A stretch of 64,000 nucleotides of DNA. Source: Symbiodinium sp. CCMP2592. Its lineage: Eukaryota > Sar > Dinophyceae > Suessiales > Symbiodiniaceae. Of this stretch, positions 49,578-60,309 are shown one piece after another; within the stretch, counting starts at the first letter, position 1, and each line of letters begins with the position of its first letter. The stretch lies in contig CAJNDT010001001.1 in the NCBI GenBank assembly GCA_905221615.1, forward strand, positions 2,109,996-2,173,995. Reading direction: 5' to 3'. The position numbers were made by a program, and so were the translations under genes. Under the pieces are notes generated by a model. That model was given only the letters and a program-made list of their open reading frames with translations. It did not search any database and was not told the origin of the DNA.

Positions 49578-49859
49578 TGAAGTAAACTTGCGATCTTGTG
49601 CACTGTGTTCCCACCAAGCCAAGGTCTTGGATACATTTTGCGGCTTCGGGTGGGAGGACTCTGCTTTCTGTCGCCATACCATGCCTCCTTCATGCGGGAG
49701 CGGTTCCGAGTGACGCCGCTTGGCTTTGGGTTTCGTAGCTTGTGATAGACCCGCATGGAAGCAGCAGTGTCACCCTGGAAATCCAAGGCGGAGGCATGAC
49801 TTTGCCGATGGCGATTTGAGTGTACCTTTGGTGGTGCAGGGGAATGGTGTGGCCGTCTC

Positions 49860-50030
49860 TTGCTACAATTAGACTTTAGAATATCTGGAAGCAATTTGCA
49901 AGGCGAAGCCAGGGGTTTCTCATTGGACGCTAAGCGAACTCAGGCTTTGATGAGTCAGCTTGTGCAGCTGTGCTTCAACGTGAGGGCCTTCTCCATCGTC
50001 GAGCAGCCGCAGCATTCGCACATGTTCGCA
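49860..50030 (+). CDS. Probable exon
   Basis: Frame GFSLDAKRTQALMSQLVQLC, then NVRAFSIVEQPQHSHMFAT. The start is uncertain (an AG near 49871 or 49911). Confidence 0.45.
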
Positions 50031-50162
50031 ACGTCAGACTTTCTCGCATCTCGGCTCCGATTGTTCGCATCAACCCTGAAAGTGTGTTGTCCTCACGGCA
50101 TGCTGCTTGTTCCAGGTTGTTGTCGTTGCACATTCAGATTGATGGAGCCTCTGCTTGTGCAG

Positions 50163-50230
50163 GTGGCTCAAGTTGTACCCCTCGCCGATGGTGAGGGTTT
50201 TGTCTGTCACATCTGCAACTGTAGGTTATG
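50163..50230 (+). CDS. Probable short exon with a CxxC-type motif
   Basis: After CTTGTGCAG the frame reads VAQVVPLADGEGFVCHICNC. C-H-I-C-N-C could bind zinc, but it is too short to name a domain. Confidence 0.4.
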
Positions 50231-50386
50231 AATGATGGTTGTAGTTGTTGCCTTTGTTGGTGTGTTCCTTATTCTTGTTCTTGTTCGTGTTGTTGCTCTT
50301 GCTGGTGTTGTTTCTTTTTGTCGGTATTGTTGTTTTGTTGATGCTGATTCTCTTGCAGTCATACTTGCTTTGCCTTGTGTTCTCAG

Positions 50387-50490
50387 CTTGCTGTTGCAAT
50401 CGAGGCCACCATCGACGCCTGTGGTCTTCAGAGGGAGACGATCGCCATGGGCTCCTTCGCTGACAGCAGAGTGAATCTCGGCTTGTTTTT
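50387..50490 (+). CDS. Probable exon
   Basis: After TGTTCTCAG the frame reads LAVAIEATIDACGLQRETIA, then MGSFADSRVNLGLF. The 160 bases before it form a T- and G-rich low-complexity tract, plausibly intron. Confidence 0.5.
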
Positions 50491-50589
50491 TTGTGGCGCC
50501 AACACTGAATGCTTCTGCTTTTGCCGAGGGTACAAGAAGCAAGTATGGACATGTATCCATGGGCATGATTGAATCGAGAGCCGAGGAGC

Positions 50590-50722
50590 ATGATGCAGCT
50601 GGTGGGCAGCGACGTCTACGTTCTGCGATTTTTGAAGTGCTTGTCTCTGAATATGGATCTAAGGAATGTGCACCTTGGCTTTGCAGCTCCTCTTGGAGTC
50701 ATGAGCAATCACAACCACGCAA
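50590..50722 (+). CDS. Probable exon
   Basis: Frame MQLVGSDVYVLRFLKCLSLN, then MDLRNVHLGFAAPLGVMSNH. The right edge is uncertain. Confidence 0.45.
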
Positions 50723-50839
50723 GTAGGGTGGATAAGAGCAAGAAGACGACAACACATGTAGTAATAATCGCTAGTTGCACAACAGCCAGGAGAGAGATAA
50801 TAAGAACATACCAATAACAAGAACAGGTTAACAACCATA

Positions 50840-51135
50840 CCACCACTCACCCTAGGCTAGGAACAGCAATACCAATATAACTAATAACAATAACAAGAAG
50901 AACAACACGACAATATGATTCTTCGAACAGGATGAGTAGATTAATAGGGACAACAACCGCAACCACAACAAACAACCACAACACCAACAGCAGCAAAAGC
51001 ATGACAACAACTCAGCTGCAACGGCAGTCTGTTGCAAGAGGAACCACATGATTAGTAGCAGGTGTAGGAGCAGCAGCAAGAGCAAGAGCAACAGCATCTG
51101 CAGCAGTAGCAGCAGAAGCCGCAGCAGCAAGGAAA
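50840..51135. repeat. ACAACA / GCAGCA low-complexity tract
   Basis: Imperfect AAC and AGC triplet repeats. The Leu-rich minus frame (50852-51130) is a repeat artefact. Confidence 0.8.
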
Positions 51136-51409
51136 AGGCACAATATTACAAAGCAACATCACAGACACCATAGCAAAATCGCACGCAGTACCAAAACACA
51201 CAAGAATCACCAACCTCAACGACACCAGGTACTTGAGACGTTGCGGCACCCGTGCCGGGGATGCTGGCTTGGCTGGGGCTGTGGGCATGGTTGGCGGCGG
51301 TGCCCGGTACACGAGGACTTTTGGACTGGCCGCTTCTTGTCTTGGACAAGGGAGAGCGACTTCCAGCTTTCGGTTCTGTGGCTGTAGCTCTGGCTTTGTG
51401 TTCCAATAG

Positions 51410-51564
51410 ATCCAGACAGGAGTCTGTTTCAGGTCTCGAAGATCCTTTACGGCAGGCAGTATGTGGTTTCCTGGAATGAGCTCTTGGAATGTACGCCCCG
51501 GATGCAGCAAGCTATCGCCGCTTTGCTGGTGGGCCTGGAGTCATGCCTGCACCACCTTTGGCAG
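51410..51564 (+). CDS. Probable exon
   Basis: After TGTTCCAATAG the frame reads DRSLFQVSKILYGRQYVVSW, NELLECTPRMQQAIAALLVG and LESCLHHLWQ, ending at a possible GTGTCA donor. This is among the clearest exons in the window by acceptor and residue mix. No family is recognised. Confidence 0.6.
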
Positions 51565-51609
51565 TGTCATGTTGCATCAAGTATCTTTTGAGGGTCCTGG
51601 CAACAACAG

Positions 51610-51742
51610 GGGCCGTATACTTTTCCGAGGACAGAGATGACCGACAGTGGATGGCCGCGACCGTCCAAACGAATTTCGACGCGAGAACCAGCCGAATGAG
51701 CCTGCTTCGTTTGCAGGCTCTGCAGGCAGGGATGGCTACTTA
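51610..51742 (+). CDS. Probable exon
   Basis: After GCAACAACAG the frame reads GAVYFSEDRDDRQWMAATVQ, then TNFDARTSRMSLLRLQALQ. It is plausibly the next exon after 51564. Confidence 0.6.
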
Positions 51743-51872
51743 TCGGTGTTCTCTGTCATTGTATCCAAACTCTTTGCTTGGGGTGAAGATGAAAGCATGT
51801 GATGCTCCATTTAGGATTTCGGTGATCGTCTGACTAGCAATAGTCTGTTTGCAACTACTCTCTGGGTCGCAG

Positions 51873-51959
51873 GTCCAGGACATGGAGCCTCCGATGCCCT
51901 TCGAGTTTGTGCCTCCGGCACAGGAAGCTGCTGCAGCTTGTCAAGAATGCCAGTGGATT
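51873..51959 (+). CDS. Probable exon
   Basis: After GGTCGCAG the frame reads VQDMEPPMPFEFVPPAQEAA, then AACQECQWI to TAG. Confidence 0.5.
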
Positions 51960-52970
51960 TAGATGACTTTTCTGTGGTGGCGGTCTTTTGGCCGGCTCTA
52001 GACTGCACTTGCAAGCCACACAGATTCTCGCCTTGCCCAGGCCCCCACATAGCCGGTTTTACCTTTCACAAAACAACAATAAACCACCCTCCAGCAGGCT
52101 GCAGCTCAAGGCAACGAGTGGATGATGAATGGATGGGAGGTGCTGGCAGCTTGTCCCACCTTTTAGTTTTGGGTCCTGTGGCGGTGCATTGTCTTGGCAC
52201 AGCCCTTCTGTTTTTTTCATCTCAGGATATGGAGTGATCTGCTGCCTTCCAATATGAACAGCTGCGACTGGACTGGAGCGGACGGGCAGAGTTTCAAAAC
52301 AAGGACCATTCTGCACCTTCGGCCGCATCTTTCAAACAGCCTGCATCAGCAAGCTCGCGGCCTTGCCGCGGTGACTCTCGCTTCCAAGCATTCACTCTGC
52401 ACCTGCAGTTTTCCTGCACTCAGTCTGCAGCTGAAGCTTCAATTCTTTGCATAGCTTCTCAACATCTGCCTGCTTCGCCGCCGCCATCACTTGCTCTGCT
52501 TGCATAGCAACTTCTCGGCATCAAACAAGTGCCTTGGTAGTGCAGCCACTCTCCGTTGCGATGCGAAGGGTCCCGACCAGGACCCATTGGGGCTGTCGTG
52601 TCTGTTGCCGGTACCAGATCACGGTTTCAATTCTCTCTCCATACCCCATTTTCTCTGTGACTCTCTCCTGCTTGTTCTCGTCCTTGTTTGTGTTGTACTT
52701 GAATCTGTCTTTTGCTGATGCCACATCTAGTCCTGCTGTTTGTTTTTTCGTGTCCCCTTGGGTCTGCATCCCTCCCTCTGTTCTCAGGCGAAGGATATAA
52801 AGCTTGCATGTGTTCCTGTTTCCCGCATTGTCTATATATCTTTGGAGCTCTCAGAAAAGCACACTTCAGTGTTGGTTTCTCTCCGATCACAGCCCTAGCG
52901 AGCCTTGATTGCCCTTTTCAACATTCATAAAAAAGTTCTCCTGGTCAGGAGCTTTTCCAGCCGATCCCTG
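51960..52970. other. Long intron or intergenic stretch
   Basis: A kilobase with several short open frames on both strands (for example 52447-52800) but no convincing exon. Short T- and C-rich stretches are consistent with intron. Confidence 0.4.
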
Positions 52971-52974
52971 CCAG

Positions 52975-53092
52975 ATCCAGAGGACGAGGCCGAGGCAAAA
53001 GCAGCGGGCACATTTCTCATGAGCTCGGCTCACAATCGTCTCGCAAAGGCTTTGTCTACGGGTTCCTTGTTCGAGGAGAGTCTTTTATGCTG
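52975..53092 (+). CDS. Probable exon
   Basis: After GATCCCTGCCAG the frame reads DPEDEAEAKAAGTFLMSSAH, then NRLAKALSTGSLFEESLLC to TGA. Acidic start, helical. Confidence 0.55.
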
Positions 53093-53374
53093 AAGGGATT
53101 CTGTTTCCACTTTGTTGGGGTTCTACAACTATGGATTGCTTCTGGCGAGTCTATTTCATCCCGGGAGCTGAACCCAAGGCGGCTTTGACACCAAGGAGGT
53201 CGAGGGCGGCAGTCGCAAGAAGGACAAGAAGAAGCGCAAGAGAAGCTGCTTGTCAATGATTCCAAGGGTTTCAAACCAGGTTCTCACGGTTTTCCAGCTG
53301 TCCCTTCTTACTGCAAGCTTCCGCAGCCTCATTGGTGAACCCGAGGCTCCTCTTCGGAGAGCCACAGGTCACAG

Positions 53375-53510
53375 GACGAGGACTACAACGACCTCATGAG
53401 CATCTTTGCCCTGCCGCCCAAAGAGTTCACACGAGCTGCACGGCAGGGTCGTTTGGACGACCTGACATGCAAACAGATTGCTGTGTCTTTGTCCAATGTG
53501 GCTCCGTTTG
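53375..53510 (+). CDS. Probable exon
   Basis: After GTCACAG the frame reads DEDYNDLMSIFALPPKEFTR, then AARQGRLDDLTCKQIAVSLS. GC-rich and charged. Confidence 0.55.
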
Positions 53511-53628
53511 TGATAGCATCCGATTTGCTGGCAATTGGTGGTGAATATGTGACTGAGCAGCAGATGATAGGGTTTTCAGGCTCTGCTGTTCCGTGTTGTT
53601 GCAATGAGCTTCTTTCCTTTTGCAACCC

Positions 53629-53711
53629 GAGGAGGCCATGATGAATGACACCCATCGCCGACTCAGAAAGTCGAGGGACGAGAAGGGGAAGACGGATGCT
53701 CTGCAACAGGT
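53629..53711 (+). CDS. Probable exon
   Basis: Frame EEAMMNDTHRRLRKSRDEKG, then KTDALQQ, ending at CAACAG/GTTCAAGG, a possible donor. Highly charged and helical. Confidence 0.5.
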
Positions 53712-53735
53712 TCAAGGGTCAGAGCTTTTCCAATC

Positions 53736-54059
53736 ATGTGTGCAGGCTTTCAGTCATTCATTCCTTGCATAACAAGTAAATCAGTGTTTGAGAAGGTTGC
53801 CGCGGCTACTGGGTGCTGGAGGCAACGATTGTCCGAGGTTGGCCATCTCCGCAACTCGGATGATGTTGCTTTTGTTCTTGCACTCTCCTGCTACGATGTT
53901 TTCAATCTCTTGCTCTGCAACCAAGTTATCGGCAAGAACCTGACGGATGTGACGATCTCCAATGCCAAGACTTTGTCTGATGTGACTTCCCTGCTGAAAA
54001 GCCTCTTCAAGTCTTACAAGAGGACCCACAGAAGTGCAAGGTTTGCTTCCAACCCATAA
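53736..54059 (+). CDS. Possible exon
   Basis: A 107-codon frame. The 3' end (SDVTSLLKSLFKSYKRTHRS) links well with the next exon at 54122. The middle (SDDVAFVLALSCYDVFNLLL) may be intron read-through. Confidence 0.35.
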   Translation: MCAGFQSFIPCITSKSVFEKVAAATGCWRQRLSEVGHLRNSDDVAFVLALSCYDVFNLLLCNQVIGKNLTDVTISNAKTLSDVTSLLKSLFKSYKRTHRSARFASNP

Positions 54060-54121
54060 GAAATAAAAACATAAGGACTAAGAAGTGGGGTCCTTAAACT
54101 TGATTCGCTTCACTTACGCAG

Positions 54122-54192
54122 GAAGAAGAACTTGGTGGACGAGCATATTCACGCATCCTACAACGACCTCATGAAGAGATTGAAGAAGGACC
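54122..54192 (+). CDS. Probable short exon
   Basis: After TTACGCAG the frame reads KKNLVDEHIHASYNDLMKRL, then KKD. Basic and helical. Confidence 0.5.
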
Positions 54193-54396
54193 GATGCCTT
54201 TGCTGTTGGGTTTTGTCGCTCTGGTATCACTTGCACAGGCTGCAGAAGGTAGTGCCGCATGTCGCAGCAGAGACCATTCTTGTGCCAAGCCATCGCTCTG
54301 CCCCGAAGACATTTTGGGCCCTGAGAAAGCTTCCCACAGCCTTAGCCCTCCTGTGCTGCTCTCGGCATGGCCGGTTCCTCCTCAGATCCTTTGCAG

Positions 54397-54798
54397 AAGT
54401 TCCCCAATGAGATGCAGGCGATGCTGGAGGCGATGGGCCGAATGATCGACGATCACAAGTGTGAGAAGGAGAAGAGGCAGCTGGATCGTGAGATTCACCT
54501 GGACCAGCGAACCGCGGAGCTGAACGACCGGGAAGCAGCTTTGGACGCCCGCGAGGAGGAGCTCAGGAAGCTGGAGAGGGAGCTGCTGGCCAAGCAGACA
54601 GCCCGGCCATACCGGGTAATGTGTACGACCTGTGGCCTACACCCGTGTGCCAGGGACCACTCCTGCGATGTACATGCTGACGGGCATCATAACTGCTACT
54701 GGTGCCACAAGGAGTGGAAGCAGACTGGGCACAAGACCGGTGGCAAGGGTCGTGCAGAAGCCGCTGAGAGAAGTGGCAAAAATGCCAGGCATGTGTAG
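54397..54798 (+). CDS. Exon: coiled coil plus Cys/His cluster
   Basis: After CCTTTGCAG the frame reads KFPNEMQAMLEAMGRMIDDH. A long charged coiled coil follows (KRQLDREIHLDQRTAELNDR, REAALDAREEELRKLERELL). Then comes a cluster with about six Cys and five His in 37 residues (RVMCTTCGLHPCARDHSCDV, HNCYWCHKEWKQ) and a basic Gly/Lys tail. The cluster could bind one or two zinc ions. The spacing matches no zinc finger I can name. The frame is open for 143 codons with an upstream in-frame ATG at 54367, so a start there is possible. Strongly coding by composition. Confidence 0.75.
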   Translation, partial: KFPNEMQAMLEAMGRMIDDHKCEKEKRQLDREIHLDQRTAELNDREAALDAREEELRKLERELLAKQTARPYRVMCTTCGLHPCARDHSCDVHADGHHNCYWCHKEWKQTGHKTGGKGRAEAAERSGKNARHV

Positions 54799-55141
54799 TC
54801 TGCAAAGCTTTTGGCAGGATCCTTCATGTGATGGAAAAAGACAAGTGTATCAGTCTTTTTGCATCTGGTGTGCATGCATCACAGCTCCTTCCTGCTAGCT
54901 TTGTTTGCTTGGAGGCAGAGGCACGCAGGTACAACAGTGTCATGCATTCGGTGTTGGCTGCTTGCTCTAAACAGTCAGTGACAGGAGGAGCTGGTGAGTT
55001 CTTCCTTGACCGATTCATTCTTTTGCATGAGCACTCGTCAACCATTGGCAAGCACCTCTTCCAAGTGACTCCTGCAGTTGCTCCAGACATGTCCTGCACA
55101 TGCATTTTCAAAGGAATAAGAAATAAAGCCAGTGTCTCTAG

Positions 55142-56022
55142 AGCTCGCCGTTGCCGTGACCATGCAATCCTTCAACGAGCAGGTGCTGGCAAATCTGGCA
55201 GCCTTGCAGGCTGCTCAGGCTCTGGGCTGTGGTGGTGCACCACAGATGCAGCAGCAGCAGCAGCCACCGGCTTTTCCCTGTCTCGGGGCTGGGTTAATGC
55301 CTGGGATTGGCGGTGGCATGCCAGGCTTCGGCTCCGGCTTGGGCCAGAACTTGGGTGCGAACTTCCCGGCCAACTTTCTGCAGACGGTGAACTCAGCTGC
55401 AGCTGCTGCTGCAGCAGCTGCCGTTTCGGAGCTCGGTGGCATTGGTGCTGGCGGCAAAGGTGCCGGGGCGGTTGCTGGTGCGGCTCCTCAGCCGTCTGAG
55501 CCGCAGTCGGTGCCGCCTGTCAAAAAGGAGGAGGGCACGATCCACAAGGACGGCGAGCACTTCTCAGAGGAAGCCGTGGACGAGGAGGAGGACAAGGAGG
55601 AAGCCACCTGTGAGCCAGGGCCTTCGCTTCCCAAGAAGTTCCAGGATCCGAAGCCGAAGGTGAGATCTAAGGTACTGGCCAAGAACGAGGCGACCGAGAC
55701 GAAGGAGAAGGCGGAGATCCATGAGGACAACCATGACGAGCCGGCTGAGAAGGAGCCGACAAAGGAGGCCGAGCCTGAGAACCACCAGATCCACCACCCG
55801 GTGCGGAAGATCGGCCAGTTCACTATGGACGAGGACACCGTCTTGGAAGTGTTTGCTCGTGTGGTGCCGAAGAAGAAACGTCGGCATCAGAACGCCTCCC
55901 AGAAGTCCGGGGACCAGGCGGTGAAGGACGAGCCGGTGACTTCGGTGGATGGTCGGGCGAAGCCGGCAGAGCCGGAGAAGCCTCCGAAGACGAAGAGGCG
56001 AGGGCGGTTTTTTCTACTTTAG
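55142..56022 (+). CDS. Long exon: Gly/Ala/Gln-rich start, acidic-basic tail
   Basis: The longest uninterrupted coding stretch in the window (about 290 codons). The N-terminal half is low in complexity (AVTMQSFNEQVLANLAALQA, a poly-Gln run of five, Gly/Met/Phe-rich repeats, an Ala run). The C-terminal half is rich in Glu, Lys and Pro (DEEEDKEEATCEPGP, KEKAEIHEDNHDEPAEKEP) with a conserved-looking segment KIGQFTMDEDTVLEVFARVV and a Lys/Arg cluster PKKKRRHQ that could be a nuclear localisation signal. It probably starts at an AG near 55141. Predicted mostly disordered. Function unknown. Confidence 0.8.
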
Positions 56023-56102
56023 GAGCTAAACCAAACAAAGCCTCCAATCTTTAATCCACAAAACCTACCCCGAAACCCTCAACCCCTGACTCTCCGATTC
56101 AG

Positions 56103-56198
56103 GCCGAGCACACCAAAGCTGAGCAACCGGGAGAGGGATGCTTTGTACAATGGTGGCGGACGGAAGCGGCCACGCGGTGGTAAGGACCGCAAGGAGAC
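56103..56198 (+). CDS. Probable exon
   Basis: After CGATTCAG the frame reads PSTPKLSNRERDALYNGGGR, then KRPRGGKDRKET to TAG. The basic RGG-like stretch fits the tail of the previous exon. The donor may be GGTAAGG near 56178. Confidence 0.55.
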
Positions 56199-56401
56199 TT
56201 AGCTCGCGGTGTGCCGGTCGTGCTTTTGTGTCACCTCTGCATGCACAGCTTTTCAGAGGTGAAACCATGCAGAGTTCTGCCAATGCCAGAGCATGTCTTG
56301 GCAATGGAAAAAAGAGAGTCTGTCCAATCTTTGATGTTGCATCTCTCAGCCAGAACGATTCATTCACCGTTCTTTCCTTGTTCAGCTGCCTACCTTTGCA
56401 G

Positions 56402-56909
56402 GAAGCATCGGACCAGTTCAAGCAGCTTCCCGACAAGGACAAGGAGAGGCAGAAGGACAGAACGCCGGACAAGGAGACCTCACTTCAGGAATCCGGCAGA
56501 ACCGGATCTGGCCGCTCGAAGGGCAAGCTTGATCCCGTGTCTGCCCACAAGCCAAGGAGCCTCTTTCAGACTCCTCCGTCTGGGAAGAAGACTCAGGTTC
56601 CACAGGAGCCCCTTAAGGCTCTTGCCGATGGTGCAGGATCGGACGATGACGACTCGGCCTTCAGAAGCGATGCAGAGGATGAGGATGTGTTCGAGGGCAG
56701 GTTCAGTCTGGAGAATAAGGCCCATAAGCCCGAGAATCTCGAGATTGTGCCCGTGACTGCATCTGTCACACCTTCGGTGGAGCCCCGCGACAAGGCAACC
56801 TCGGAGCCGCAAGGTGACACGGCAGCCTGGAACTCGTTGCCTGACGACCTCAAGTCGATGTTGCAACAGATCGAACCCGAGCTGTTGGACACTATGCCTG
56901 CCAAGCTGA
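56402..56909 (+). CDS. Exon with canonical GTAAGT donor
   Basis: After TACCTTTGCAG the frame reads EASDQFKQLPDKDKERQKDR, KLDPVSAHKPRSLFQTPPS, ADGAGSDDDDSAFRSDAEDE and ends AAWNSLPDDLKSMLQQIEPE, LLDTMPAKLS. It is followed at 56910 by GTAAGTTTC, the best donor in the window. About 170 codons, hydrophilic and probably disordered, with a helical end. Same style as the exon at 55142 and likely the same gene. Confidence 0.8.
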
Positions 56910-56946
56910 GTAAGTTTCTTTTCTGCATTGAGTGCTCATTTCGGTG

Positions 56947-57085
56947 CGAGTGGAGAAGATTGTTCAGATGTTTCTGTCAAGCGACCCAAGGAACGATTTG
57001 AAATGCATCCTGCAAATCTTGCTGGAGGAGGACCTTCGTTCTCTGGAGGATGCCAAGGAGCTGCTGTGTGATGCAGACAGTGCGG
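56947..57085 (+). CDS. Probable exon
   Basis: Frame VEKIVQMFLSSDPRNDLKCI, then LQILLEEDLRSLEDAKELLC. All-helical and leucine-rich, it follows the previous exon across a 37-bp gap, which would be a very short intron. The continuous upstream frame makes the left edge uncertain. Confidence 0.6.
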
Positions 57086-57169
57086 GTCTTTGTCCTCCGA
57101 GTGCCACTGACTGCCTTGACTGTCCTTTTAAGCATTGTTTGGGCTGCAACCCAGACCTTGCCGTTTCGA

Positions 57170-57298
57170 GGTGGTTGGGTTTCCATGCTCGGCGAAGAGT
57201 CTCAGAAGATCGTCGCGAAGCTCACCCTCCGCGGCAAGAAAGCTGTTGCTACGTGGCCAGAGTCTCTGCAGGACCCCTGGGATCTTGCAAAGATGTAA
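57170..57298 (+). CDS. Probable exon with stop
   Basis: Frame GWVSMLGEESQKIVAKLTLR, then GKKAVATWPESLQDPWDLAK and TAA at 57296. It may be the true 3' end of the model that starts at or before 54.4 kb. Confidence 0.6.
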   Translation, partial: GGWVSMLGEESQKIVAKLTLRGKKAVATWPESLQDPWDLAKM

Positions 57299-58025
57299 TT
57301 ATTTACGCACAAAATCATCCCATCTTCTCCCCGCGGCACTCCGCGACGGGCTCCCTGATTTTTGTTTGTGGTATGTCTGGAACTCAACAGGGCCCATGGC
57401 TTCTCAAAATCAAATCACCAGGCACGGTTTCAGCCGAAGGAATTATTAAGCTCACTTAATTTAAGTCCTGACAATTCTAAGCCACTGTTGCCACGGCCAG
57501 AATCAAAGCTCCCCATAATTTTAAAGGAAAAGCCACTCTCACCCCCCAGAGCATGAGTTAGCCAGGTCTTTGTGATAGTGCTTGCAGTAAGGTTTCAGAA
57601 ATCCCAGAGCCAGGACCCACTACCGAACCATGCGATGCCCACACATTCTGCTACTCTCTGGATATGGCACCGCCTCTCCTTTCCAATGCAATCCTCTCTC
57701 GCCTAGGTCCATGGCTCCACCTTCTTTTGTTTTCCCGTGTTCTCCCATTCCTTTCCTTTTGTCCTAAACCCCATACAAAACCCCAGACTCGGACCTTAAT
57801 CCTACTAAATGATAGCCTAAACCCTTAAACCCTAAACTCTGACAAAACCCACTAAATGAACCTGAACCCTGAACCCACTGAATCCCTAGCAAGCAGGATG
57901 CCTTGGTGCACTGACCACCTCGCTGGTTCCCAACTGATAATTAATTTTAAAGAGTTAGTTAGTTATCAGCTAAATCAGGTTTCTTCTTTGGTCGTATAGA
58001 CAGATGGTACACAACCATATTCGAC
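57299..58025. other. Unassigned between exon and CT tract
   Basis: A few CCCTAAA-like words at about 57765-57850. No exon is supported. Confidence 0.4.
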
Positions 58026-58029
58026 TCCT

Positions 58030-58099
58030 GTTTGTCTCTGTCTCCCTGTCTCTCTCGTTATCTCTCCCCCCCTCCCTCCCTCCCTCCCTCCCTCCCTCC

Positions 58100-58190
<91 letters not shown>

Positions 58191-58212
58191 GTCTCTCTCT
58201 CTCTCTGTGTCT

Positions 58213-58248
<36 letters not shown>

Positions 58249-58459
58249 CTCTCTCTTTCGCTCTCCCTTTCGTCAACCTCTTTTGTTTCTCTGTTTACAA
58301 TTTATGGACTATATCTGTCTCTCTCTCTCTCTCTCTCGCTCTCTCTGTCTCTCTCTCTCTCTCTCTCTGTCTCTCTTTGGCTCCCTCTCTCTCTCCTCTC
58401 TCTCTCTCGCTCTTTCTCTCTCTCTTTCTGGATCTCTCTCTCTCTCTCTCTCTCTATCG

Positions 58460-58491
<32 letters not shown>

Positions 58492-58526
58492 TTCTATCTC
58501 TTTCTATCTCTTTCTATCTCTTTCTA

Positions 58527-58582
<56 letters not shown>

Positions 58583-58590
58583 CTCACTCT
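58030..58590. repeat. (CT)n microsatellite
   Basis: About 560 bp of CT with TCTCTCCC, CTTT and TATCT interruptions, C/T on the + strand. The Ser/Leu-rich frames over it are artefacts. A short possible exon (KETDEGQPEPADGED, TGA) follows at about 58621-58666. Confidence 0.95.
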
Positions 58591-58669
58591 CTCAATCTCC
58601 CAATCTGAGTCTGGATTAAAGGAGACAGATGAGGGGCAGCCGGAACCGGCAGATGGCGAGGACTGAAGT

Positions 58670-59470
58670 CCTGAAGGATGGGTACGGTGCAGGAAGCTGC
58701 ACCAGACAAGGTTTTGGATGCTGAGATTTGATTTCTTGAACTCTGGGGAAAGGTTTTGGTGACCTCTGCAGACTCAGCTCGCCTCTGGCCCCGTCTCTCG
58801 CCGAGCTTAGCGAGACGAGCATAGGGTCTGCGACAGGCCAACGGAAAACAGAGGGGACATGTTGGTCTCATCGTGCTGCTGCACTGGGTCTCTTGAGTTC
58901 TGAGTGACATGTCGGACTGCGGCACATTGTCTTGCCTGCTGCATACCCCTAATCTCGCAGGTATACAGCTCAGTTTCTTGTGGAAACAACAGGTCGTTGG
59001 TAGCACAGACAACGAATCCCTAGGTCTTGCAGGAGCCCTGGTAGCAGGAACAGCACAATCACCAATATTGGGTTTTCTTCCAGGCATCTATGCTGTATTT
59101 TAGCCTACCCAACTTAGGTCTGTCCGAGTTCACTTCACGAATAAGAAACCCAAGCAAGGCAAGCTTCTAGGCTAGAAAAGCCACCCTGCTCTTTCTGGCC
59201 CTCTCGGAAATGCTGTGCAGGCTGGATTTTCAGCCACCGAAAAGGGTAGGGGTCGGGTCGGAATCCGCTGCACAGGCGGGCCGGAGACCGCTCCTCGACC
59301 TTCTGAGAGGCCCGGCTGGTCGGAGCAGCGGTTTCGGTGCTTGGAGTAAAGTAAGAGAGGGCAAAGCCATATTTTGGGTTTTCAGGCGCCCGGGGCCGAA
59401 CCTGGCCACGGATTCTGGAACTTCATGGTTCTGCTTGGACCAAAGATTCTGTCTGGGCTAGGAGATAGCA
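58670..59470. other. Unassigned, GC-rich in part
   Basis: Frames at 58584-59087 (minus, 167 codons) and 59210-59461 (+) are open. 59210-59400 is GC-rich. Neither has a recognisable motif. Confidence 0.3.
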
Positions 59471-59484
59471 CATTCTGCTTCGGT

Positions 59485-59663
59485 ATGATGCCACCTATAC
59501 GACCTAGGTCGGGAACGTTCCCGACGCAAACCGCCCAAGCAGCACCGCCTAATGGCAAACCTCTGTTTTTGGGGAAGCACCAAGGAATACGTGCCATTAG
59601 TGGATGCCACTTCAATGATGCCACCTATACGACCTAGGTCGGGAACGTTCCCGACACAAACCT
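59485..59663. repeat. Duplicated double palindrome
   Basis: ATGATGCCACCTATAC followed by GACCTAGGTC and GGGAACGTTCCC occurs at about 59487 and again at 59617. The two perfect palindromes abut each other and are identical in both copies. Confidence 0.85.
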
Positions 59664-59843
59664 CTCAAACAGAACCGCTTCCAGCCTCTACTGTTAGTAG
59701 AAACGCCGAAGCAGAAGCATCCCAAACAGAACCATCGTCACTGATCAGGCGACCATGGACAGATGGCTCGAAGATAAAATTAAAGGGCAGCAGGAGCCTC
59801 TCGGTCGCCAAAAGTTAACAACAACCGGGGCTTGCAGCATTCA

Positions 59844-60275
59844 GTGGTTCTGCTTCGAGTCATGATGCCACTTCAATCAGAAGCGTTCTGCTTCAAGCAG
59901 AACAATGGGTTACCAACAAATGAAGATGGCGAAAGACCCCCAGGAGATCCTCCAGCATTCAATGGTTCTGTTTCGATTCAATGATTCCATTTCAATCATA
60001 ACCGTTGTGCTTCAACTATAGCCACGGGTATTAAAATACGCAGATGATCAAAGGCTCCAGCAGACCCAAGAGGATTTCATGGTTCTCCTTCAATTCATGG
60101 TGCCGCTTCAAGCATAACCGTTCTGTTTCAAGCAGAACAATAGGTTGCTTGATTTCAGATGATACTAGGCACTCAGAACACCTTCGGTGGCCATTGGTCC
60201 AGAGTACGTAGGATTTAGCCCAATTTGATGGTTCTGCTTCGACTCATAATAACCGCTGCAATCAGATCCGCTCGG
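59844..60275. repeat. Degenerate tandem repeat of about 117 bp
   Basis: Units starting near TGGTTCTGCTTCGA at 59844, 59963, 60080 and 60229, each followed by CATGATGCCACTTCAA and then CGTTCTGCTTCAAGCAGAAC-like sequence. Single boxes also occur at 59428, 59474 and 48324. Confidence 0.75.
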
Positions 60276-60309
60276 TTTTAGTAAGGGAAAACTTTACTTG
60301 TGTCAGACT

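Noticed and set aside
55215..55887. Minus-strand ORFs of 80-116 codons at 55.2-55.9 kb
   Set aside because: They are shadows of the 290-codon + exon, whose composition and neighbours are consistent.
58004..58666. 220-codon Ser/Leu-rich protein
   Set aside because: It is the CT microsatellite read as codons. Several frames give similar repeats. Only the last 15 codons might be an exon.
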